Assembly (NCBI GenBank): GCA_005880175.1
Contig: VBJR01000365.1
Location: 1-8,552 of the forward strand
Origin: Chloroflexota bacterium
Lineage (GTDB): Bacteria > Chloroflexota > Dormibacteria > Dormibacterales > Dormibacteraceae
DNA: 8,552 nucleotides
Direction of reading: 5' to 3'
Positions 1 to 4,821 of the stretch are shown piece by piece. The translations under genes were made by a program, and so were the position numbers. Position 1 is the first letter of the stretch, and every line of letters begins with the position of its first letter. The notes below the pieces were generated by a model, which worked only from the letters and a program-made list of their open reading frames with translations, was not told where the DNA came from and ran no database searches.

Positions 1-1
1 G

Positions 2-574
2 GCCCAGGTCCAGCAGATGCTGAAGCTGGGCGCGGACGCGATCGTGCTCTCCGACGACCCGGGGACCGCGGCGAAGACCATCCAGGCGATCAGCGCGCTG
101 AAGGCGACCGCCCGGCTGAAGACGCTCGGCTTCGGCGGCCTGAGCGGGTACGCGTTCCCCCAGCAGGCGGGCGACGCGGCCAACGGCGTGACGTTCACGT
201 CCACCATCCAGTCGTACCTGAGCGACGTGCCGCAGGCCCGGTGGCCGCCGGCCTACCGCGACTTCGTCACGAAGGCGCAGACCCGGTTCGGGCTGGCGGC
301 GAACGGCGTCGAGATCAAGGCGGTCCCGGCGGCGGCCGACTGTGTGGTGCAGTGGGCCAAGGCGGTGGCGGCGGCCAACAGCTTCGACGGGACGACGGTG
401 GCGAAGGCGTGGGAGGGGCTGGACGTGCCCGCCGCTCAGAGCGTGCTGGGCGTCCGCGAGCGCTTCGCGGCGGACGACCACGACGCCGTCCCGATGGACT
501 CGCTCGGCGTCTACCAGTGGGTCAAGAACGGCGACCGCTGGGGCCTGAAGCAGCTCACTGGTCCGACGGCCTGA
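2..574 (+). CDS. ABC transporter substrate-binding protein, C-terminal part (5' end outside window)
   Basis: The reading frame is open from base 2 to the TGA at 572-574, giving 190 residues with no start; the first ATG at 17 is internal because the frame continues upstream. The sequence fits the C-terminal lobe of a periplasmic-binding-protein type 1 (LivJ/Peripl_BP_6-like) solute receptor. It starts within a Rossmann-like segment (GADAIVLSDDPGTAAKTIQA), then has a ligand-lobe stretch with GYAFPQQAGDAANGVTF. It ends with the family-typical tail DHDAVPMDSLGVYQWVKNGD. Such proteins are extracytoplasmic receptors for branched-chain amino acids, amides or similar small solutes and feed a Liv-type ABC permease. 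The ligand cannot be told here, and the signal peptide and permease genes would lie to the left. It is read in the same direction as the methyltransferase, whose start lies 6 nt past this stop, so the two may share a transcript. Confidence 0.85.
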   Translation, partial: AQVQQMLKLGADAIVLSDDPGTAAKTIQAISALKATARLKTLGFGGLSGYAFPQQAGDAANGVTFTSTIQSYLSDVPQARWPPAYRDFVTKAQTRFGLAANGVEIKAVPAAADCVVQWAKAVAAANSFDGTTVAKAWEGLDVPAAQSVLGVRERFAADDHDAVPMDSLGVYQWVKNGDRWGLKQLTGPTA

Positions 575-580
575 GCCGGT

Positions 581-1390
581 TTGGGCACTGACCCGGACGT
601 CCGCGCGTACTACGAGCGCGGGCGCGAGGCGGGCCGGCTGCTGGGCGGCAGCGGGCTGCTCGAGCTGGCCCGCACGCAGGACATCGTCCGGCGGCGCCTG
701 CCGGGGGCCCCGGCGCGGGTGCTGGACGTGGGCGGCGGGGCCGGGGTCCATGCCGCCTGGCTGGCCGCGGACGGTCACCGCGTGCACCTGGTGGACCCGA
801 TCGAGCTGCACGTGGCGCAGGCGGTCGAGACCGCCGCCGGCTCGTTCACGGCGGCGGTCGGGGACGCGCGGGCGCTGGAGGCCGCGGACGCGTCCGTGGA
901 CGCGGTGCTGCTGCTGGGCCCGCTGTACCACCTCGTCGAGCGGGACGACCGGCTGACCGCGCTGCGCGAGGCCGGGCGCGTGGTCCGGCCCGGCGGCCTG
1001 GTGTTCGCCGGCGCGATCTCCCGCTTCGCGTCGCTGTTCGACGGGCTGCTGCGCGGCTTCATCGCCGAGCCCGACTTCCGCGCCGCGCTGGCGGGCACGC
1101 TGCGCGACGGCCGGCACACCAACCCGACGGGGCGCCCGGCCTGGTTCACGAACGCGTACTTCCACCATCCCGACGAGCTGCGGGAGGAGGTGGGGGCGGC
1201 CGGCCTCGACGTGGCGGAGGTGCTGGCGGTCGAGGGTCCGGGCATCGTCCTCGGCGACCTGGGCGAGCGCTGGTCCGATCCGTGGTGGCGCGCCGTGGTG
1301 TTCGACGCGTGCCGCGCCGTGGAGGCGGAGCCGAGCCTGCTGGGGAGCGCGGGCCACCTGATGGCGGTGGGCCGGCGCCCGGCCGCCTGA
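581..1390 (+). CDS. Class I SAM-dependent methyltransferase
   Basis: A 269-residue protein with the seven-strand Rossmann methyltransferase signature. Motif I is VLDVGGGAG (residues 47-55). The acidic residue after strand 2 is in HLVDPIE (D72), the adenine-side aspartate in VGDARAL (D95), and motif IV is DAVLLLGPLYHL (107-118). The post-motif strand is RVVRPGGLVFAG (133-144). A C-terminal substrate lobe (about 145-245) ends in the common HLMAVGRR strand. Family knowledge: these enzymes transfer a methyl group from S-adenosylmethionine to a small molecule or macromolecule in the cytoplasm; the substrate here is not identifiable. I take the TTG at 581 as start because it sits just after the upstream stop and the N-terminus GTDPDVRAYYERG resembles relatives; no strong Shine-Dalgarno is seen, so translational coupling to the upstream gene is likely. 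The stop codon is built into the 34-bp palindrome that follows. Confidence 0.88.
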   Translation: MGTDPDVRAYYERGREAGRLLGGSGLLELARTQDIVRRRLPGAPARVLDVGGGAGVHAAWLAADGHRVHLVDPIELHVAQAVETAAGSFTAAVGDARALEAADASVDAVLLLGPLYHLVERDDRLTALREAGRVVRPGGLVFAGAISRFASLFDGLLRGFIAEPDFRAALAGTLRDGRHTNPTGRPAWFTNAYFHHPDELREEVGAAGLDVAEVLAVEGPGIVLGDLGERWSDPWWRAVVFDACRAVEAEPSLLGSAGHLMAVGRRPAA

Positions 1391-1421
1391 CGCGGGTGCG
1401 CCGGCCGGCGCACCCGCGTCA
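1388..1421. terminator. 34-bp perfect palindrome, probable terminator after the methyltransferase
   Basis: The left arm is TGACGCGGGTGCGCCGG and the right arm is its exact reverse complement, with no spacer. As RNA it would form a 15-bp, almost all G-C stem closed by a GGCC tetraloop. The first three bases are the methyltransferase stop codon. There is no T-run behind it (ATAATGGC follows), so it is not a textbook intrinsic terminator. High-GC actinomycetes often use such U-less hairpins, and its position between two separately regulated genes fits termination. A dimeric regulator binding the DNA palindrome is the alternative. Confidence 0.65.
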
Positions 1422-1431
1422 TAATGGCACA

Positions 1432-1449
1432 GCTCAGAAACACCTGAGC
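1432..1449 (+). promoter_or_regulatory. Small inverted repeat in the leader of the secreted beta-helix gene
   Basis: GCTCAG and CTGAGC form a perfect 6-bp stem around a 6-nt loop (AAACAC), 36 nt before the ATG at 1485. A CATAAT element at 1420-1425 could act as a -10 box just upstream, but no good -35 is visible because that position falls inside the 34-bp palindrome. The hairpin could be a 5'-UTR structure or a small operator; I match it to no known riboswitch. Confidence 0.3.
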
Positions 1450-1470
1450 GGCACTTCGGCAGGGACTACA

Positions 1471-1478
1471 GGGGGAGG
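1471..1478 (+). promoter_or_regulatory. Ribosome binding site of the secreted beta-helix gene
   Basis: A strong purine-rich GGGGGAGG lies 6 nt before the ATG at 1485. It fixes that ATG as the start and agrees with the signal peptide that follows directly. Confidence 0.8.
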
Positions 1479-1484
1479 CATTCG

Positions 1485-3395
1485 ATGGCACACGTCTTGC
1501 GTCGGCTCATGCTCTCGGCGATGGCGGTGGCGCTCGTGGCGCCAGCCGCGGTCCCACGCGGCGCGGCGGCCGCGAGCACATTCGACGTACCGGGCCAGTT
1601 CGCCACGATCCAGGCGGCCATCAACGCCGCGGCGCCGGGCGACATCGTGCTCGTCGCGCCGGGCACGTACTTCGAGAGCATCAACTTCTCCGGCAAGGCC
1701 ATCACGGTCACGAGCTCCGGCGGACCCGCCTCGACGATCATCGACGCGGGCGGCGCGGGTCGGGTGGCCACGTTCTCGGGCGGGGAGGGCCGCAGCTCCG
1801 TCCTGCGCGGGTTCACGCTGCAGAACGGCCGCGCGGGCTCACCCGAGTCCGGCGGAGGCATCGAGATCAGCGGGAGCTCGCCGACGATCGATGGCAACGT
1901 CATCACGAACAACTCGGCGTGCCTCGACGGCGGCGGTATCGACGTGAACTTCGGGTCGCCGCTGATCCAGGGCAACACGATCACGAACAACGCGTCGGCC
2001 AGCGGCGGGTGCAGCGGCGGCATCGAGGGCGGGGGCATCAACGTGGGGGGCGCGGGCAGCGCCCAGATCATCGGCAACACGATCTCCGGCAACACCTCCT
2101 TCTGGGGTGGCGCCATCGGCCTCTTCGCCGCGGGGACGCCGACGATCGCCGACAACGTCCTGAGCGGCAACACGGCCTCGTCCGACGGCGGGGCGATCTG
2201 GAGCGTCAACCAGTCGGACGCGATCCTGGTCCAGAACCTGGTGACCGGCAACCGGTCGGGCGGCAACGGCGGCGGCTTCAACTTCCTGCCGCCGTCCGGC
2301 ACGCCGGGGCCGACGATGGTCAACAACACGCTGGTCGGCGACACGGCCACCGGCGAGGGCTCCGAGCTCTACTTCGACGGCTTCGTCTCCACCACCCGGG
2401 TGAGCAACAACATCGCGGTGGGCGGGGCCGGCCAGGGCGGCGCGGTGTTCTGCGACCAGACGTTCAGCACGACGCCGCCGATCCTCGACCACAACGACGC
2501 GTTCACGCCGAACGGCGGCGTCGGGTTCGCGTCCAACTGCGGCAGCGCGGCCGGCAGCAGCGGCAACGTCTCCCTGGATCCGCGCTTCGCGGGGGCGGCC
2601 GACGTCCACCTCCAGGCCGGCTCGCCGGTGATCGACGCGGGGAACAGCTCGGCGCCGGACCTGCCGGCCACCGACCTCGACGGGGGCCCGCGGATCGTCG
2701 GCCCGGCCGTGGACATGGGCGTGTTCGAGGCGCCGCCCGCCGCGCCCGCGGCGGCCAGCTTCTCGCCGGCGAGCGTGAGCTTCGGCACGCTCCAGGGCTC
2801 GCCGACCGTCATCTTCGCGCCGGTCACGCTCACGAACACGGGCGGCGCGGCGCTCCAGGTGACGTCCGACACGGTGCAGGGGCCGGGCAACGCCTTCGGC
2901 ATCGGCAAGGACGGGTGCGCGGGGACGAGGGTGTTCTCCGGCGCGTCGTGCGTCATCCAGGTCGGGTTCCTGCCTACGACCTCCGGCTCGTTCACGGGCA
3001 CGCTGCAGGTGACCGACAACCTGGGGACCCAGAGCGTACCGCTGAGCGGGACGGTCCAGACCGGCCACGCGGCCGCGAGCCCGACCGCGCTCGGCTTCGC
3101 GACGATGGCGGTGGGCAGGCGGAGCAAGACGCAGACCGTGACGGTCACGAACACTGGCAACACGGCCCTCCACATCGCGTCGCTGGCGCTGGCCGGCGCG
3201 AACCCGGGCGACTTCGTGATCGTGGTGGGCAAGCGGACGAACTGCGCGAACGCGACACTGGCGGTCGGCGCGCAGTGCACGGTGCAGCTCGCGTTCCAGC
3301 CGACGGCGACGGGAGCGCGGAGCGCGTCGCTCGACGTCAACAGCGACGACCCGACGTCTCCGGCGGTGGTGACCCTGACGGGAGCCGGGGTCTAG
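1485..3395 (+). CDS. Secreted right-handed beta-helix protein with choice-of-anchor Q and two ASH/choice-of-anchor D domains
   Basis: A 636-residue exported protein. Residues 1-30 are a Sec signal peptide (basic n-region with RR, hydrophobic core LMLSAMAVALVAP, likely cleavage after AAA near residue 30). Residues 36-60 (FATIQAAINAAAPGDIVLVAPG) are the usual N-cap of NosD/pectate-lyase-like parallel beta-helices. Asn/Gly-rich rungs of the form GNxIxxNxxxxxGGGI repeat to about residue 350. Residues 362-415 (DPRFAG...GSPVIDAGN...DLDGGPRIVG...DMGVFE) match the choice-of-anchor Q pattern that closes such helices. Two Ig-like ASH/choice-of-anchor D modules follow (about 424-523 and 528-634), each with a VTLTNTG or VTVTNTG strand and a cysteine pair at equivalent places (C478/C489 and C587/C598). 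There is no C-terminal membrane anchor or sorting motif, so it is probably released or bound non-covalently. Family knowledge suggests polysaccharide binding, cleavage or adhesion; no catalytic residues could be assigned. It appears to be monocistronic, between a palindrome and a non-coding stretch. Confidence 0.88.
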   Translation: MAHVLRRLMLSAMAVALVAPAAVPRGAAAASTFDVPGQFATIQAAINAAAPGDIVLVAPGTYFESINFSGKAITVTSSGGPASTIIDAGGAGRVATFSGGEGRSSVLRGFTLQNGRAGSPESGGGIEISGSSPTIDGNVITNNSACLDGGGIDVNFGSPLIQGNTITNNASASGGCSGGIEGGGINVGGAGSAQIIGNTISGNTSFWGGAIGLFAAGTPTIADNVLSGNTASSDGGAIWSVNQSDAILVQNLVTGNRSGGNGGGFNFLPPSGTPGPTMVNNTLVGDTATGEGSELYFDGFVSTTRVSNNIAVGGAGQGGAVFCDQTFSTTPPILDHNDAFTPNGGVGFASNCGSAAGSSGNVSLDPRFAGAADVHLQAGSPVIDAGNSSAPDLPATDLDGGPRIVGPAVDMGVFEAPPAAPAAASFSPASVSFGTLQGSPTVIFAPVTLTNTGGAALQVTSDTVQGPGNAFGIGKDGCAGTRVFSGASCVIQVGFLPTTSGSFTGTLQVTDNLGTQSVPLSGTVQTGHAAASPTALGFATMAVGRRSKTQTVTVTNTGNTALHIASLALAGANPGDFVIVVGKRTNCANATLAVGAQCTVQLAFQPTATGARSASLDVNSDDPTSPAVVTLTGAGV

Positions 3396-3534
3396 CCCGG
3401 TGCGGCGGCCCGGTCACCCGGCTGGCCCGGCCTCACATGCGTTTGCTACAAGTTCAATAGAAGCGCCTCCGTGATGGATTGCCTCTATTGGATCAGCTCC
3501 CTTCGTTCGTTCGATTCCTAAGGTGACGGTTCCT

Positions 3535-3556
3535 GGAGAGCGTCTCCCGTGGGAGA
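3535..3556. repeat. Two overlapping inverted repeats, possible operator
   Basis: GGAGA-GCG-TCTCC (3535-3547) and TCTCCC-GT-GGGAGA (3543-3556) share the central TCTCC arm, so as RNA only one could form at a time. As DNA the second is a 14-bp near-perfect dyad of the sort bound by dimeric repressors. It lies about 110 bp before the antitoxin start. An operator role is inferred from position only. Confidence 0.35.
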
Positions 3557-3573
3557 TTCTGACAGGTTAGAGC

Positions 3574-3588
3574 GGCCTGGATCAGGCC
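3574..3588. repeat. Inverted repeat GGCCTG-N3-CAGGCC, possible operator
   Basis: A perfect 6-bp dyad separated by GAT, about 80 bp upstream of the antitoxin ATG. UPF0175-like antitoxins have DNA-binding HTH domains, and autoregulation through dyads is usual in type II TA modules, so this is a candidate binding site; there is no direct proof. Confidence 0.35.
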
Positions 3589-3652
3589 TATGGTGGTAGG
3601 CGCGGCGGGCGCTGGGAGATGCTATGAGCATCTTATCGCTGCCGCAAGGGGC

Positions 3653-3658
3653 TACAAT
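3653..3658 (+). promoter_or_regulatory. -10 box TACAAT for a leaderless antitoxin transcript
   Basis: TACAAT is a near-consensus sigma70-type -10 hexamer ending 7 nt before the ATG at 3666. That spacing would put the transcription start on or next to the A of the ATG, the arrangement of leaderless mRNAs common in Actinomycetota. No clear -35 is present, which is usual for such promoters there. Confidence 0.5.
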
Positions 3659-3665
3659 TCGACCT

Positions 3666-4040
3666 ATGAAGGCCATCGCGAGGACCGTCCGGTACACCCA
3701 GGACGAGGTCCACGAGATCCGGGAGTACGCGGAGCTGACCGGCGAGCAGGAGGCGGTGGTCCTCGCGCGAGCGTCCATCCGCGGCCTCCGCGAGGAGCGT
3801 TTCGAGCGCGCGCTGATGGCGTACCTCGGGGGCGCCAGCTCCGTGGAGGCCGCCGCCATCGCCGGCGTGGACCGCCACGCCTTCCTCGTCCGGGCAGCCG
3901 AGCGCGGCGCGATCGTCGGCGACACCGAGCCCGCCACGCTGCTGCAGGACCTGGCGCGTGTGGCCGACGTCCTGGGCGACGAGCGGCTGGCCCAGGCGGT
4001 CTCCAGGGTCAGCGCACGGGCCGGCGAGGCCGACGCCTGA
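3666..4040 (+). CDS. UPF0175-like antitoxin with helix-turn-helix (type II TA module)
   Basis: A 124-residue protein. The N-terminal 45 residues (TVRYTQDEVHEIREYAELTGEQEAVVLARA) look like a short strand plus helices of the kind used for dimerisation. Residues 46-84 (FERALMAYLGGASSVEAAAIAGVDRHAFLVRAAERGAIV) match the UPF0175/COG2886 pattern: a small HTH with alanine-rich helix, AGV turn and F-L recognition segment ending in a RG-I/V motif. Family role: binds and neutralises the cognate PIN toxin and represses its own promoter. I chose the ATG at 3666 because the family similarity begins there and a TACAAT box sits 7 nt upstream. An in-frame ATG at 3624, preceded by GGGAG at 3614-3618, would add 14 residues (MSILSLPQGATIRP) and cannot be excluded. 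The toxin gene follows 26 nt behind the stop. Confidence 0.78.
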   Translation: MKAIARTVRYTQDEVHEIREYAELTGEQEAVVLARASIRGLREERFERALMAYLGGASSVEAAAIAGVDRHAFLVRAAERGAIVGDTEPATLLQDLARVADVLGDERLAQAVSRVSARAGEADA

Positions 4041-4066
4041 GCGCCCGCCCAGCACGGCCACAGGCC

Positions 4067-4552
4067 GTGCTCGACACGTCGTTCTGGACGGTCGGCTTCA
4101 AGGTCGGCCTCCTCGGCTACGCGATGCGGGCATTCGACATCGTGGTGCCGCGCGCCGTCGAGGCGGAACTCCGGGCGACCGATTCGCGCTACCCGCAGCG
4201 CCTCTACCCGGACACCGCCCTCTTCGACCAGGTCCGCGACCAGCTGCATGATCCGCCCGACCCGGAGCCGGCGCCGCTAGACAGGTTCGGCGCGGGCGAG
4301 GCGGCGGCGATCGTCCTGTCCCGATTCCTGAACGCCACGTTGCTGATCAACGACCACCGCCCGGCCGAGGTCGCGCGAAACCTCGGGCTGGCGGTCGTGA
4401 GCTGCCCAGGGATGATCGTGTTCGCGAGGAGCCAGGAGCTGATCGCCGCGCACATGGCCCAGGCGATGCTCCGGATGTGCGCGCAGCACGGCACGTCGCC
4501 GGCAATCATCCAGGAAGCATCTCGGCTGCTTGCCGCACTCGAGGCCGGCTGA
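4067..4552 (+). CDS. PIN-domain (DUF3368-like) ribonuclease toxin
   Basis: A 161-residue protein from a GTG start. It opens with the first PIN strand and catalytic aspartate (VLDTSFW, D3). Then come VPRAVEAEL with the second acidic position (E32 or E34), GAGEAAAIVLSR (E78), and LLINDHRPAEVARNLGLAVV carrying D96, followed by the helical C-terminal part typical of COG2405/DUF3368 PIN proteins. Family knowledge: Mg2+-dependent cytoplasmic endoribonucleases whose activity is held in check by the preceding antitoxin; the RNA target is unknown. The frame has no ATG near the antitoxin end. GTG at 4067 is the first usual start before the conserved LDTS strand; a CTG at 4037 overlapping the antitoxin stop is possible but unusual. 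Only a weak purine stretch precedes the GTG, so translation probably depends on coupling to the antitoxin gene. All key acidic residues are present, so the toxin looks intact. Confidence 0.8.
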   Translation: MLDTSFWTVGFKVGLLGYAMRAFDIVVPRAVEAELRATDSRYPQRLYPDTALFDQVRDQLHDPPDPEPAPLDRFGAGEAAAIVLSRFLNATLLINDHRPAEVARNLGLAVVSCPGMIVFARSQELIAAHMAQAMLRMCAQHGTSPAIIQEASRLLAALEAG

Positions 4553-4555
4553 GGT

Positions 4556-4582
4556 ACTCAATCATTCTGTTCGTGGTTGAGT
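4556..4582. terminator. Hairpin just after the toxin gene, possible terminator
   Basis: ACTCAATCA and TGGTTGAGT can pair over 9 bp (one G-U) around a 9-nt loop, starting 4 nt after the toxin stop codon. No T-run follows, so it is a candidate U-less terminator for the TA operon, supported by position and stem only. Confidence 0.4.
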
Positions 4583-4821
4583 CAAATCGGCCGCCACCCG
4601 TGGCCGCCAACCCCCTATTACAAGTGCATGTCGTGCACTGGGGCACGTGTGTGTTCGATGGTGCTGCCATCGCCTGAGCTGGCCTCCAGCGACCACACGC
4701 GGATCAGGCCCGTTCGTCCGCCCGGGCGGTGGAATCCGGCTGAGCGTCGAGAGGGCCGCTCCGTGTCAGTGGCCCGCTCTCGTGTTCACACGCATACCTC
4801 GTCTGCTAGCTGATGCGGAAG
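4583..4821. other. Hairpin-rich non-coding stretch between convergent genes
   Basis: No credible gene lies here; short open frames have no homology signal or good start context. Perfect stems occur one after another: AGTGCA-TGTCG-TGCACT (4623-4639, extendable by flanking CCCC/GGGG), CGATGG-TGCTG-CCATCG (4656-4672), GCTGG-CCT-CCAGC (4678-4690), the 12-bp palindrome CCGCCCGGGCGG (4718-4729) and the long hairpin at 4748-4782. The stretch separates the plus-strand toxin from the minus-strand 668-aa gene. It may simply be a double terminator zone, or a small structured RNA. Confidence 0.4.
4748..4782 (-). terminator. Strong hairpin 40 nt downstream of the 668-aa gene, possible (bidirectional) terminator
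   Basis: CGAGAG-GGCC pairs with GGCC-CG-CTCTCG: a 10-bp stem with a 2-nt bulge and a 13-nt loop. On the minus strand it begins about 40 nt after the stop of the 668-aa gene. No clear T-run follows on either strand. Confidence 0.45.

Larger units (their letters stand above)
3396..3665. other. Non-coding stretch with several inverted repeats upstream of the toxin-antitoxin module
   Basis: No credible gene is seen in about 270 bases, which become less GC-rich after 3430. Visible structure: CAATAGA (3455-3461) paired with TCTATTG (3484-3490); a tandem TTCG run near 3503-3514; overlapping repeats at 3535-3556; and GGCCTG-GAT-CAGGCC at 3574-3588. The repeats nearest the module are plausible operators for autoregulation by the antitoxin. 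The first pair may be a termination hairpin for the secreted-protein gene. Confidence 0.45.

Noticed and set aside
1420..1484. Riboswitch in the leader of the secreted-protein gene
   Set aside because: Only one 6-bp hairpin is visible, and none of the c-di-GMP, cobalamin or ydaO core motifs I know is present in this short leader.
1839..3173. Long minus-strand open frame opposite the beta-helix gene
   Set aside because: It is a high-GC shadow frame, rich in Arg, Ala and Gly with no domain, while the plus strand encodes a clear signal peptide and known modules.
3590..4066. Long N-terminal extension of the PIN toxin frame
   Set aside because: It is the +1 shadow of the antitoxin gene (Arg/Gly/Pro-rich); PIN similarity starts only at the LDTS strand after 4067.
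3518..4249. Minus-strand open frame of 243 residues opposite the TA module
   Set aside because: The sequence is Arg/Ser/Ala-rich and has no motif; the opposite strand carries a convincing antitoxin and toxin.
3447..4625. TACAAGT at 3447-3453 and 4619-4625 as direct repeats flanking the TA module
   Set aside because: Seven bases at this distance are expected by chance and the flanks do not match, so there is no support for attachment sites.
4583..4690. tRNA gene or integration site in the hairpin-rich gap
   Set aside because: No cloverleaf, no TTCGAATC-type T-loop in a correct arrangement and no CCA-end context could be found.
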